A stretch of DNA of 64,000 nucleotides from Rs1 sp029027825 (GCA_029027825.1 CP093399.1:2232001-2296000), one strand, 5' to 3'; positions 9,075 to 18,786 are shown, numbered from the stretch's first letter. Translations and numbers: made by a program. Notes: generated by a model from the letters alone, not told the origin.

Positions 9075-10719
9075 CCTGGATCCGTGACTTAAAAATCACA
9101 AATATTGTACCAAAGCCATGCATCATCGGTGTTTACGCGGTAAAATCCCTCATTATTATACTCACCCAATCAGTGATGTTTTCAATGCGCACATTTAAGC
9201 TAGAACAATCCAAAACTGAAATCCTGTCCCCACATGCTGGATTAGCGTTAGTAGGTCATTATCTTAACCAGCAGACTACATTAAATAAAACCTCTCGCAC
9301 CATATCTAAGCGCCATGGTATCTCAAATATAGACCTTATCCGTACCTATTTGGGTCAGATGTGTCTAGGAAAAAGCGACTTCGAAGCTGTAGAAAACTCT
9401 CGTCATGATCCTTTTTTTAAAGCCGCGATGGGCATCAAGCAATCCGTCTCTTCAGCAAGACTACGTCAGCGCTTTGATGAAGATGCTGCTCGATTGATCC
9501 CCCTTTTAGACGATGCTAGTGTGGAGTTCATGAAAAATGTTAAGGTGCCGATCAGCGGGTTATCGACTGGCCATGTGCCGCTAGATATTGATGTGTTTCC
9601 GATGGACAATAGTGACTCAAAGAAAGAAGGAGTGGCTTACACCTATAAAGGCCATGATGGTTACGCACCTATTGCTGCTTATCTTGGTCTTGAAGGCTGG
9701 TGTGTTACCTGTGAACTGCGTCCCGGTAATCAACATGCCAATAAAGAATTTCTTCATACTTTAGATAGGCTTCTACCTCGCGTTCGTTCACTGTGTGACA
9801 AACCTATATTACTTCGTTTAGACAGTGCTCATGATGCTGCAGAGAATCGAAAATATCTACATGAGCGCTCAGTCGATTACCTCATTAAATGGAACCCGCG
9901 TAAACATGATCCTTTGGATTGGTATACAAAAGCGGAAACTGAAACAGTATGGTGTCACGAACGACCCGGTAAAATGGTGGCTATCTTTAGTGAAGCACTT
10001 GATGAAGAGCATTATGTACGGCGAGTGATCAAAGTTGTTGTGCGTCAAAGTAATGCGAAAGGGCAGCTATTCCTTGAGCCTGAAATTGAGGTTGAAGGTT
10101 GGCTCACCACACTATCAGCTGATCTTATCGATGATCACGCACTTATTCAGCTGTATTGTGATCACGCTACATCAGAGCAGTTTCACAGTGAGTTTAAAAC
10201 AGATCTAGACTTGGAACGACTCCCTTCAGGCAAGTTTGATACCAATGATCTAGTCATGGCATTCGCTGTACTTGCTTACAATATGCTGCGCTATATGGGC
10301 CTTAAAGGGTTAATGGGAAAAGATGCCCCGGTTCGGCATAAAGCTAAGCGACGTCGGTTAAAAACGGTCATCCAAGAAATGATGTATATAGCCTGCAGGA
10401 TGGTATCCAGTGGTAGACGGCTTACACTTCGCTTTGGCAAGCATTGCCCTGGGTTCAAAGCGTTTACCTGTGTTTACGGCAGTACTTAACACAGTAAAGG
10501 GTCGTCAAATTTTACAAAAGAGTGCTTACGCAGGAAATGACTGTACCTGAAACTCAATAAAGAGCATGAGCATCTGGCAGAGTATCGTGAAATATTACGA
10601 AAATAGGGAGTACTAACCATCTCGCCTTGATTTTGATTAGGTAAAACCTACGTTTTTAAAATCGATGCATCAAAATGCAGGGGGTGTCAACTTCATATTT
10701 ATGAACTCACTGATTCAGG
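9075..10719 (+). mobile_element. Complete IS1380-family insertion sequence, 1645 bp
   Basis: The ends are CCTGGATCCGTGACTT on the left and, read inward from the right, CCTGAATCAGTGAGTT. These are imperfect inverted repeats starting with CCT, as usual in the IS1380 family. A 5-bp direct duplication, TTCTT, lies at 9070-9074 and 10720-10724. The element carries one transposase gene and about 230 bases of non-coding DNA behind it. Its ends match those of the R2 small repeats in this window one for one (the CCGTGA end and the CAGTGA end), so it is the likely source of transposase for R2. Confidence 0.92.
9176..10489 (+). CDS. IS1380-family transposase
   Basis: The protein, about 437 residues, is a DDE transposase of the IS1380 family. 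Recognisable segments are LDIDVFPMDNSDSKKEG and YKGHDGYAPI around residues 137-167, the second acidic motif LLRLDSAHDAAEN (D217), and SEQFHSEFKTDLDLERLPSG with glutamate near 340. The frame is intact, so the element may still be active. The start is uncertain: GTG at 9173, ATG at 9176 and ATG at 9185 are in frame and none has a clear ribosome site; I chose 9176. Transcription is opposite to the rhodanese gene it interrupts. Confidence 0.9.
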   Translation: MFSMRTFKLEQSKTEILSPHAGLALVGHYLNQQTTLNKTSRTISKRHGISNIDLIRTYLGQMCLGKSDFEAVENSRHDPFFKAAMGIKQSVSSARLRQRFDEDAARLIPLLDDASVEFMKNVKVPISGLSTGHVPLDIDVFPMDNSDSKKEGVAYTYKGHDGYAPIAAYLGLEGWCVTCELRPGNQHANKEFLHTLDRLLPRVRSLCDKPILLRLDSAHDAAENRKYLHERSVDYLIKWNPRKHDPLDWYTKAETETVWCHERPGKMVAIFSEALDEEHYVRRVIKVVVRQSNAKGQLFLEPEIEVEGWLTTLSADLIDDHALIQLYCDHATSEQFHSEFKTDLDLERLPSGKFDTNDLVMAFAVLAYNMLRYMGLKGLMGKDAPVRHKAKRRRLKTVIQEMMYIACRMVSSGRRLTLRFGKHCPGFKAFTCVYGST

Positions 10720-11066
10720 TTCTTGTAACCATATAGCAACGGACTTGAACGAAGCAAAGTTTACCTCACCATGTAGTGCTGACCTATAAAATTCCTCAGG
10801 GGAAATAACTTTTTTCATCTTTGACTCCTGAGCTAAAGCAATAGAATGAAATGCTAGCAAGCTAGCCAAAATAAAAAACTTCATAATAAAAATGATGGGT
10901 TTCATAATTTCTCCTAAAGAGCCAGGCTGTAGAAAAATTCAATAATACAAACTTTTTATCAGCCGATCCTTCAACTGTTAAATTTATTTAGTATTCTAAA
11001 TATTCTCTACTGATTTAATAACAGCCAATATGAGTTAATCGTTAATCAAATTCAAGCGAATATTAT

Positions 11067-11268
11067 GAGACCTCTGCATAACTTACCCAAAGGGTATGAT
11101 AACTGCGCTCGGTAATACGGCGTTAAAAACCGGCTCAACATGCTCATTTACACCAGTAATACCATAAACAGGGGCACACTGTACCCAAAGTGAGGGGCAT
11201 ACTAACTCCGCTATCTCGCCGGCTTTTGCCTTGTCTTACCTTCGCTCGTAACGTTATGCAGAGGTCTC
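11067..11268 (-). repeat. R1 MITE copy E
   Basis: A 202-bp R1 copy, inverted relative to copies A-D, with perfect 16-bp ends GAGACCTCTGCATAAC and GTTATGCAGAGGTCTC. The flanks share only TAT, so the duplication is short or decayed. It lies upstream of the IS-split rhodanese gene in a 650-bp gene-free stretch. Confidence 0.88.
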
Positions 11269-11289
11269 TATATATGGTATTAAATGTAT

Positions 11290-11323
11290 CGCCAATGTAT
11301 GGGACACGCCAATGTATGGGACA
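11290..11323. repeat. 17-bp tandem direct repeat, two copies
   Basis: The unit CGCCAATGTATGGGACA occurs twice with no spacer, 21 bases beyond the end of R1 copy E. Nothing around it explains it. Confidence 0.7.
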
Positions 11324-11558
11324 GACATCTATTTTAACTTAAAACATGCCTTACTTTAATTTGATGAGATAATTCGCCTAATCTTCATCTTAACTAACAA
11401 ACTTTACATATCTGGGGTGATCAACTAAGAGTTGGTCACCTTTGTCAGAATACTTGGCAAGAACTCGTTATTACACTGCGTTCTCTTGAGCGGATATAGG
11501 CTCTTAGTCATCCACAGGGAATATGCAGGATTTGTTCAGAGGCTCCCTAAAAAACTGA

Positions 11559-12536
11559 TTATTCGGCACAATCTTGGGTACTTTTCTTATGCTTTGAAAA
11601 TACTGACTTTCGCTCTGTATCTGTCAACCATAGAGGCGGTAAGCTTTGCACGTGCAAACGGTAATCCCGACCGGTAAGGACTTGGTCTTCAGCTGTAGAT
11701 GCGCTGATATAGACAATCTTTAATTCAGGGTTGAGTTTTAATATTTCCGCCCCGGTTCCCAAACCATTGATCACATGAAAACGTCCGGCCACATGCAAAA
11801 TTTTAGCTTTGGGATGCTTGACCTTATATTCCACAATAGACTCGGCCATAGTGGCATCCCAACTTAATTGTGAACCAAACATTTTTTTAATTCTCTCTTC
11901 ACTTAAAGGCATGCCCTTCATCTTATTTAGAAATTTTTTCCTATAAGGAGAATCACTTAAATCTAAATTTTTCGCAACTAGTTTACGTCTGGTTGCAGAC
12001 AAACTATCCAAATACCCGGGGCCTTGCTTGCCAATACACTTAACTATTTTACGCGGAGCATTAGCTGCAATGACTGGGAAACTATTGAGCCGTGCAATTT
12101 CTATCAAAGGCCGATAATCACTTTTGTAATTGTCCCACACTTTGGCTTGCTTCATTAATCCGCTTTCACCAATTTCACCTGCTAAGTATTGATTTAAAAC
12201 CGCCTGATCAGCTCGAGTAAAATGCTCCATCGACAAAGCCAGCTCATACTTCCCACCCGACTTGACAGTCTCTTTTTGCTCAGCAGCTAAAGCCGCTAGC
12301 AACTGGGCCTGGAATAAATGCACCGCAGGGTGAGCGTGCCATTCGCCCACCATAATCACATCTGCATCTTTAAGTTGCGATAATAACTGAGTGATACTCA
12401 GGCTTTGGTTACTATGATCACTAAGCCGATAATCATATAAATTAGGTACAGTTTTTACAGGTTGAGGCGTACACGCCAAACAGAAGAAAACGCTGCATAG
12501 CATAGTAATACTAAGTTTAAAGTAAGAAAAATTCAT
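11559..12536 (-). CDS. ChaN-like iron/heme-associated lipoprotein
   Basis: The protein belongs to the ChaN/DUF399 family, whose Campylobacter member is a heme-binding outer-membrane lipoprotein. An N-terminal signal ends in a lipobox (CLAC, with the cysteine near residue 22), so it should be lipid-anchored. Family motifs are VIMVGEWHAHPAVHLFQ and ALSMEHFTRADQ in the N-terminal half and HVAGRFHVING towards the C-terminus; the paired histidines are candidate heme or metal ligands. I start at the ATG at 12536 because it begins the hydrophobic signal. It is the last gene of the minus-strand iron cluster, but a 234-bp gap separates it from the reductase gene, so it may have its own promoter. Confidence 0.82.
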   Translation of the reverse strand: MNFSYFKLSITMLCSVFFCLACTPQPVKTVPNLYDYRLSDHSNQSLSITQLLSQLKDADVIMVGEWHAHPAVHLFQAQLLAALAAEQKETVKSGGKYELALSMEHFTRADQAVLNQYLAGEIGESGLMKQAKVWDNYKSDYRPLIEIARLNSFPVIAANAPRKIVKCIGKQGPGYLDSLSATRRKLVAKNLDLSDSPYRKKFLNKMKGMPLSEERIKKMFGSQLSWDATMAESIVEYKVKHPKAKILHVAGRFHVINGLGTGAEILKLNPELKIVYISASTAEDQVLTGRDYRLHVQSLPPLWLTDTERKSVFSKHKKSTQDCAE

Positions 12537-12770
12537 AACCACCTGCAATAAATAAATTAAATGAAATTTGATAAGACAATATAGAAATTAGAAATTATTT
12601 TAAATTAAAAATTTGACGATTTAAATATGCCAAGATTGAATGGGCGTATTAGCCGACAACCAAGCACCGCTGATAAAAGCAGAAACCTTAAACCAAACGG
12701 TTCCGAGCCATTTACATGAAAACGAAACACGTTAATTCAGAGCTTTTTCCCGAACAAATATACTTCGAAT

Positions 12771-13829
12771 TTAATGTGGCTGATCAACCCAAAAACCCGC
12801 TATATAACTACTTTTTTTATCGATGCCGATCTCAGTATAAAAATGATTTCGTACTGCCTGAACTTCTTTACTTTCACAAGCCAGCCAAACTTGCGTGTCT
12901 GAATCAACCTGCGGCACCGACTTTAAACTCTGCGTAAATTCTTCATAATCAGACGTTCTATCAACATGCTTAACTGAAAAATTATCGTGGACTGGCATCG
13001 GATAATCGATAAGGCCATTTCCAACCAGAACAATGCAGCCTTGGGAAGACGGCGGTAAAATATTAATCAAACGCGCGATTGCGGGATAGGCTGTTTCATC
13101 ACCCGCAATTAACATCTTTTGCGCACAATTTGGCAATGCTCGCCCTGATGGTCCTGTTATACCAATGATGTCACCTGGCTGCGCTTGGCTTGCCCATTGG
13201 TTAGTACGCCCTCCTTCATGAACAAAAACATCGACTTCAAACCATCCGGCCTGCAGATCTAAATGTATGACCGTATAAGTAGCGCGATGCAGTTTTTTCT
13301 CACCCTTAGGCCATACTGTCCTGCCTTGTTGGTCAACAACAGGCCACTGTGGCGATTTTTCATCGATCTTTGGCAAGACAAATGAGAAGTGAATTTGATG
13401 TTTGCTAAAGTCTTCCAGATTTGGTGCTTGCAATCTTACCCGGATAAAATTCAGCCCCAATTTTTTACTAGATAGCACGCTTGCAAAGCGGAAATTTTTC
13501 GGTAAATCTCCTGCTTTTTGGCCGTCTAACCAAGTCAATGACTGCGAAGCTTTAGGCATGGTATCCAAAAGTCGGTTGTGTATAAATTCCTTCATTATGC
13601 ACAGTGAATTTAGGTTCGTAGCAGTGAGGCTAAGTCCCACATGCTCCCCCTTATTAAAAAACGATACTTCACTGGTTAATAATTTTACTCTAATCTTTTG
13701 CAGCTCTGCGAGCTCTTCATATTCAAAGCCGAAATAAGAGGCTTTTTCGATAACTATATCCTTCAAATCCAGATATGAAGCACCGCTAATAATTGCCTCG
13801 CTTTGAAAGCTTTCAATAATAGCTGTCAT
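12771..13829 (-). CDS. Siderophore-interacting protein (FAD-dependent ferric reductase) with N-terminal DUF2218-like domain
   Basis: This cytoplasmic flavoprotein family (ViuB/YqjH/SIP) reduces ferric siderophores so that iron is released. Residues from about 110 hold the FAD and NAD(P)H domains: VRLQAPNL, the flavin-binding HRATYTV, DVFVHEGGRTNQWASQAQPGD, GITGPSGR, LIAGDETAYPAIARL, and a C-terminal SSYIAGFW. The first 100 residues look like a DUF2218 domain, which is usually a separate small protein found near siderophore genes; here it is fused. The start lies one base from the ABC transporter stop, so translation is probably coupled. Whether reduction uses NADH or NADPH is not visible. Confidence 0.85.
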   Translation of the reverse strand: MTAIIESFQSEAIISGASYLDLKDIVIEKASYFGFEYEELAELQKIRVKLLTSEVSFFNKGEHVGLSLTATNLNSLCIMKEFIHNRLLDTMPKASQSLTWLDGQKAGDLPKNFRFASVLSSKKLGLNFIRVRLQAPNLEDFSKHQIHFSFVLPKIDEKSPQWPVVDQQGRTVWPKGEKKLHRATYTVIHLDLQAGWFEVDVFVHEGGRTNQWASQAQPGDIIGITGPSGRALPNCAQKMLIAGDETAYPAIARLINILPPSSQGCIVLVGNGLIDYPMPVHDNFSVKHVDRTSDYEEFTQSLKSVPQVDSDTQVWLACESKEVQAVRNHFYTEIGIDKKSSYIAGFWVDQPH

Positions 13830-13830
13830 G

Positions 13831-15564
13831 TCACTCCTTTCCTTTCTTTATCATGGTTTTTTGCCCTTGATCATCGTCTAGAGCAATTGTTCGGGTAGCA
13901 TCAAATCCGCTAGGTAAATGATGTGCGATGCAAACGATGGTTGCCTCGGGCAAGCTTGTCCTCAACAGCGCAAAAAGTGCGCTTTCAGCGTTTTTATCAA
14001 GAGCGGTTGTCGGTTCGTCCAAAAACACCCAATCAGGCTTTGCCAGCAAGATGCGCGCAAAGACAAACCGCTGCTTCTCACCATTAGATAACCCCTCTAA
14101 TACACCGCAAGCCACTTTATCCATAGCAGGTATTTTGTCTTGTAAGCCGACGGCTTTAAGCGTTTTAATAAAGTCCGACGCACAGAACTGCTGTCTATCT
14201 AAAGGATACGCCAATGCCTCTGCTATTCCGTCAGAGTTGATATAGGGTGTTTGCGATGCAAAAAACAGCTTGCCATCTGGAACAGATATTGTGCCCGTAC
14301 CATATGGCCATAAACCAGCAATTGCGCGCATCAGAGTCGTCTTCCCAGCTCCAGATGGAGCATGTAACCATACTCTTTCATGTCGCTGAATATTAAGCCG
14401 TTTTATACTGATCAGTGCTGCGCCCAGTGGCGTAAACAACACTAGATTTTGAATAGATAGTTGTTGTTTTTCAACAGTCTCTCGCTTGATCTTGGTAGCA
14501 ACATTTGGCATGTACCTTCTGTGCTCCAAACTATCCAATAACCCGCCAAGGCGCTGTGAGGTCGCAACAAAATCCGCCAGTTGTTTATAAGAGAAAATAA
14601 ACCAACTAAGTGTTGTCGTGACTCTAGAGAAAGCTGAAGCCAGCTGCATTAAACCTCCAAAGGTCACTTCCTTGGCCAAATATGCAGGTAGAGAGAGGAA
14701 TAGTGGAATGCGTAAGACAGTCTGAAAATACGGACGCCGAAAAAGACCGATAATAAATTCACGTCTCATCAGCTTGCGCCAGTTTTGCACGATGTTACCA
14801 AAGCGCAAATCAAACCTTTGCTGCTCCGCACTTTCGCCTCCCGCAATGGCCACCTCTGATGCATTATCACGAAGTTGCACCAGAGAATAGCGAAACTCGG
14901 CCTCGTAGCGTTGTTGGTTAAATCGCAGGTTTTTTAATTTCCAACCTAGCAGATGAGTCACAACGCTAGAAATTAAAACATAAGTAAAAGCAAACCAGAC
15001 TAGATAGTGAGATACGGAAAAATCAATACCGAAAAGTGAAAATTTCAGTGCGAAATTGGTCAGAGACCAAAGTACTGCAACATAGGAAAAAATCGCCACA
15101 AAACGAGTAAATAGATCGAGCACCTGACCTAACAAGCCTGCAACAAACAGCTGACAATCCTCGGATATTCTCTGATCTGGGTTTTCAGGACTTTGGGGCG
15201 AAAGCCCCTCCCTTAAATACCAATAGGATTGATTGGCCAGCCATTGTGCAATGGCGTGCTCAGTCAGGCGGGTTCGCCAGCGTATAAGTACAAATTTGCG
15301 AAAATAATCAGAGACTAAAAATCGCAAAGCGCTCAACGCTGTTAGTGTGAAATAGAAACCGGTCTGAAACAAAGCTTCTTTAGTATCGTATGTCTCCAAT
15401 GCACCAAAGAACTCAGCATTCCAAGTGATGAATCTTAATGAAATCCAGATGCTCATCAATTCCAAACATATAATACATAGCATGAAACTGCATGTAACGA
15501 CACTACCGGGTCCCGACGCAGCAATCCGCGTCAGGCCCCAAATTTGCGTGATAATCTTAAGCAT
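13831..15564 (-). CDS. ABC transporter, SbmA/BacA-type membrane domain fused to ATPase (YddA/Rv1819c class)
   Basis: The 577-residue protein is a half-transporter of the ABC_membrane_2/YddA class, with membrane helices in residues 20-340 and an ATPase domain after about 365. ATPase motifs are APSGAGKTTLMRA (Walker A), GLSNGEKQRFVFARIL (signature, with asparagine in place of the second glycine) and WVFLDEPTTALD (Walker B), with a later histidine in CIAHH. Proteins of this class import vitamin B12, peptides or siderophores in spite of an exporter fold. Its place between a TonB receptor (eight bases upstream) and a ferric-siderophore reductase points to inner-membrane import of the iron complex. 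Confidence 0.83.
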   Translation of the reverse strand: MLKIITQIWGLTRIAASGPGSVVTCSFMLCIICLELMSIWISLRFITWNAEFFGALETYDTKEALFQTGFYFTLTALSALRFLVSDYFRKFVLIRWRTRLTEHAIAQWLANQSYWYLREGLSPQSPENPDQRISEDCQLFVAGLLGQVLDLFTRFVAIFSYVAVLWSLTNFALKFSLFGIDFSVSHYLVWFAFTYVLISSVVTHLLGWKLKNLRFNQQRYEAEFRYSLVQLRDNASEVAIAGGESAEQQRFDLRFGNIVQNWRKLMRREFIIGLFRRPYFQTVLRIPLFLSLPAYLAKEVTFGGLMQLASAFSRVTTTLSWFIFSYKQLADFVATSQRLGGLLDSLEHRRYMPNVATKIKRETVEKQQLSIQNLVLFTPLGAALISIKRLNIQRHERVWLHAPSGAGKTTLMRAIAGLWPYGTGTISVPDGKLFFASQTPYINSDGIAEALAYPLDRQQFCASDFIKTLKAVGLQDKIPAMDKVACGVLEGLSNGEKQRFVFARILLAKPDWVFLDEPTTALDKNAESALFALLRTSLPEATIVCIAHHLPSGFDATRTIALDDDQGQKTMIKKGKE

Positions 15565-15571
15565 GACAGCC

Positions 15572-17827
15572 CTAGAACTTAACGTTATAACTCAGTTCAA
15601 ACGACCTAGCCGGACCTGTCTGCAACTCAATTGGATTGGCTTTCGCTACATTATCACTTGCCGTTATACCATAGTGAGAGGCGCTTGATTGGAAGTAGCG
15701 TTTATCAAAAACATTCTTAATTCCAAAGCGAAGTACAGCGTTCTTGGTTGGTTTCCACTTGGCAGAAACATCAAGTAATCCGTAACCTGCTGGCTTAAAA
15801 TCAGTAATACTATCGGTCCGCTTAACCGCAGCTACCAGTGTCGTGGTTGCACCCAGCGTTAGATTATATTTAGGGATAGAATAATCTAAACCTAGCACCG
15901 CTTTAAGGGGTGGCGCAGTGAACTTTTTAGAACTTGCTTTCGCGCTGGCTTTTTGCCTGCCTTTTTGATAGGCAAGCGAGAAATCAGCCTTGAGCACTTC
16001 GCTAATATCCATCGCAGCAGATGCTTCTATGCCATAGAGAGAAACAGATGAGAGATTGCGATAGGTATATTTTTTGGTACCTGGAATATTATAGAACGCT
16101 TGTATAAAGTCGGTGTAGTTAGCTCGAAATACGTTGACTGAGAAGAAGCCACGGTCAAATTCACCACGCAGACCCAGCTCGTAATTATTCACGCTTTCAG
16201 GGCGTAAATTAGGTGCTGGAATGAGGCTAAACATTGCGCCTGGGAGCGACGTATAAAGTTGCTGCGCTGTCGGCATCTTAAAGCCCTGATTAAACGCTCC
16301 ATAAACAGAATAATTATCATTCAATTCAAAATTTGCCCCTAATGCATAAAGCATGACACTATCTTTCACCTTCGTTGGCTCTAAACCAACAACAGGCTGG
16401 TAATCTGCGTCGGGACTTGGATCGAGACTATAGGTGGCATAACGTATGCCTGGCGTTAATTCCAACCGTCCGTCATAGAGCTCAATTTGATCCTGAACGT
16501 AGACATCTGCACGTACTGTTTTCGCGTTTGCAAAATTAAAACCGCCACCACGTTTTTCGGTCACTGTCCCTAAGGTCAAATTGTGGACAATGTCGATACG
16601 TTGATAATCTGTATAAGTAAGGTCGCCGTCAAACCCCCAAGTCAACGTATGCCCAACACTGCCAAGATCAAAGCTAGAGGTAGCTTGAGCATCAAATTCA
16701 ATAAACTTCTCACTAAATGAAAGAAACTTATTTTCAATAACGTCTTCGCTATCTGTATTTTTTATATTGTTTACCCCGGTACTCTCATAACCGCTGGGCG
16801 AATAACTCAAACTCCACTTTAGCTCATCAACAAATTTATTACCTATATCCCATTCGTGCTGTACCGATACATGCCTACGGTATAAATCAAGCTTTCGATC
16901 AGAACTGTTGACTACTTTCCCATTAGAATCTTCTCCAAGCGCTATTTTAACGTCGACATCTGTATTACGCCGCAGAAAGTCACCCGTGAATTCAAACCGA
17001 TGATCTTCATTTGGTGTAAATACTGCTTTAGCAAGAACACGATAACTATCCTTGCTGGTCGGGTCTAGTTCATTACATGGAGTAGCACCCACTGATAGAT
17101 TGCGCGGACAACCCCATGCACCACCATCAGCTCTTGCATTACCGAATTCAGCCTCATTAGCTCGGGTGTAGTTAAGGCCACCGAGCACACTAAATTGATC
17201 AGAAAACTTATGTGCGTATGAAATCGAAGAGTTGATTTCGTTATCCAGACTATTGAACGAAGATCCCATTTCACCCGCTGATAATTTGCCACCAGTCAAC
17301 ATATCTTCAGGATCAACAGTCTCCAGGGCCACCACCCCACCCATGGCATCCGCCCCCCAAAGAACAGAACCTGGGCCACGTAAAATATCAACCTGCTTGG
17401 TAAAGTTGAAATCAAGATAATCACGGGTACCGTCTATAATACGCTCAGGTAAGCGCGCACCATCAATAAGCATTTGCACACGATTGCCGCCCACACCGCG
17501 AATATTAAAGCCGCTAAACGAATTGAACGGATCAGTTGAACTAGTTTGACGTGTAACTTCTATTCCAGGTTCATAGCGAATTAATTCCTGCATATCTGTT
17601 ATTGCGTGATCTGCCAATTCTTGGTTATCAATAACGGTAATATTGGCCGGAAGATCAAGCGGCTTACGCCCCTGACGGTCGCCAAATATGGTAATAGTAT
17701 CTTGCAAAGTAGTGCCGTCAAAACGATTTGCTTCGCTCTGTAGGTTGACCTCATCTGCAAGAAGAGAATTGGAAGACAAAAGAAGTACAGAACCCGCCAA
17801 CAATGTGCGGGGTAAAATATAAGACAT
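15572..17827 (-). CDS. TonB-dependent outer-membrane receptor (heme/siderophore family)
   Basis: A 751-residue receptor with signal peptide (cleavage near LLADE), a TonB-box-like DTITIFGD near residue 43, a plug domain with FNIRGVGGNRVQMLIDGARLP and DILRGPGSVLWGADAMGGVV, and a long barrel ending in a terminal phenylalanine. The layout resembles the hemoglobin/heme receptor subfamily (GFKMPTAQQLY, then PAPNLRPE), but the histidine usually found between these two motifs in heme receptors is absent. The ligand may therefore be a siderophore, in line with the reductase gene in the same operon. A strong Fur box lies about 95 bases upstream of the start. Confidence 0.9.
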   Translation of the reverse strand: MSYILPRTLLAGSVLLLSSNSLLADEVNLQSEANRFDGTTLQDTITIFGDRQGRKPLDLPANITVIDNQELADHAITDMQELIRYEPGIEVTRQTSSTDPFNSFSGFNIRGVGGNRVQMLIDGARLPERIIDGTRDYLDFNFTKQVDILRGPGSVLWGADAMGGVVALETVDPEDMLTGGKLSAGEMGSSFNSLDNEINSSISYAHKFSDQFSVLGGLNYTRANEAEFGNARADGGAWGCPRNLSVGATPCNELDPTSKDSYRVLAKAVFTPNEDHRFEFTGDFLRRNTDVDVKIALGEDSNGKVVNSSDRKLDLYRRHVSVQHEWDIGNKFVDELKWSLSYSPSGYESTGVNNIKNTDSEDVIENKFLSFSEKFIEFDAQATSSFDLGSVGHTLTWGFDGDLTYTDYQRIDIVHNLTLGTVTEKRGGGFNFANAKTVRADVYVQDQIELYDGRLELTPGIRYATYSLDPSPDADYQPVVGLEPTKVKDSVMLYALGANFELNDNYSVYGAFNQGFKMPTAQQLYTSLPGAMFSLIPAPNLRPESVNNYELGLRGEFDRGFFSVNVFRANYTDFIQAFYNIPGTKKYTYRNLSSVSLYGIEASAAMDISEVLKADFSLAYQKGRQKASAKASSKKFTAPPLKAVLGLDYSIPKYNLTLGATTTLVAAVKRTDSITDFKPAGYGLLDVSAKWKPTKNAVLRFGIKNVFDKRYFQSSASHYGITASDNVAKANPIELQTGPARSFELSYNVKF

Positions 17828-17920
17828 GAAAAGCCCTAACAGTTTTAATTAATGATTAATCGGTTGGCTGGCTATTCTTATGACTTATTAAAGTTGCTTG
17901 CTACTAAATAAAGCTTAATA

Positions 17921-17939
17921 GAAATGATAATCATTTGCA
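17921..17939 (-). promoter_or_regulatory. Fur box upstream of the TonB receptor operon
   Basis: GAAATGATAATCATTTGCA is a near-palindromic 19-mer built on the core AAATGATAATCATTT and closely matches the Fur consensus of GATAAT repeats. It lies 94 bases upstream of the receptor start and predicts iron repression of the receptor, ABC transporter and reductase genes. Confidence 0.85.
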
Positions 17940-18758
17940 AACAATAACTTACATTCTATAACTATGCAGTTTAGGAAGACTGATTTGCAGGCTGTAACTA
18001 TTTTTCGCCACTAAAGAGGTTACAGCTCTCAAGCCTATAGATAGCTTATGAAGGTAGTTTTTAAAGAAATTTGCTTGATAATAATTATTTAACTGACCCT
18101 GAGATGGGTTTGGCTTACCCTAATATGGGCTTGAGTTAATAATTTTACTCACCAAAATAGGATGAAATATCGCATGATTTTAAAGGTGGGGACAATAGCA
18201 AAAAACTTAAGGCTACTTATTAAATCAAATCACCACAACCTAGGAATATTTAAACCCGACAGCTTAAGCGATGAATGCTCATAAAATTAGCCCGTCAGAG
18301 TGGACCCGAAAATTCTATAGTCATTTTTACATGCTTACATTGCACAAATATAAAGCTCACCTGATTAGCAAACATAATTCTGTCTCTAATGACCAACGAA
18401 AGCACTAGATTAAACAACGTAGTGACTGATGTTGTTGTAGCTAACATACGACTTTTATGAATATCCGTTCATATACAAGCAGGTTTTATTAAAAAATCTC
18501 ATTAAAGTGAATTTTTCTTTAAAATAGTAAGACTTTTTCTTAAGTTTCCTGTTTTAATGACGATATACTCAAATAAGACAATTTCGAAAACTATCAAACT
18601 GTAAAGAGTAGCTGCAAATTTTATTACTTAAAATATACGTAGTTACTCAACTAAACATGCCTTAGATAGTCAGCATTTTTATGGGCGAGCTGTCGAATTG
18701 ACGAAGCTATTATTTACTGGCGTAATTTATCTAGCTGCTATTGCCGATATCATCATTG

Positions 18759-18786
18759 CGTAGGTTTTATCAAGGCAAAACCTACG
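18759..18786 (+). promoter_or_regulatory. 10-bp perfect hairpin in the leader of the GGDEF gene
   Basis: CGTAGGTTTT and AAAACCTACG are separated by 8 bases. The structure ends 21 bases before the ATG and its ribosome site. It could be a leader hairpin or the end of something upstream; there is no T-run, so it is not a typical terminator. The rest of the ~980-bp gap from 17828, apart from the Fur box and a weaker AT-rich Fur-like stretch near 18075, shows nothing I recognise. Confidence 0.5.

Larger units (their letters stand above)
8770..10905 (-). pseudogene. Periplasmic rhodanese-like gene split by an IS1380-family element
   Basis: Two minus-strand pieces flank the insertion sequence. The 5' piece (10905 to 10720) starts with AGGAG six bases before ATG and encodes a signal peptide ending near SIALAQES, then residues up to AIWLQE. 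The 3' piece (9069 to 8770) continues GSAVLLDLRSEQSF and ends KGSPN. Removing the element and one copy of the 5-bp duplication TTCTT joins them in frame as WLQE-GSAVLLD, giving a 161-residue exported single-domain rhodanese. Its active-site loop reads IYCDNNFQMSR, with the cysteine retained. As it stands, the 5' piece reads four codons into the element and stops, so the gene is inactive. Confidence 0.88.

Noticed and set aside
11432..11677. 81-residue plus-strand open frame
   Set aside because: It overlaps the end of the ChaN-like gene in antisense, has no family signature and no convincing ribosome site.
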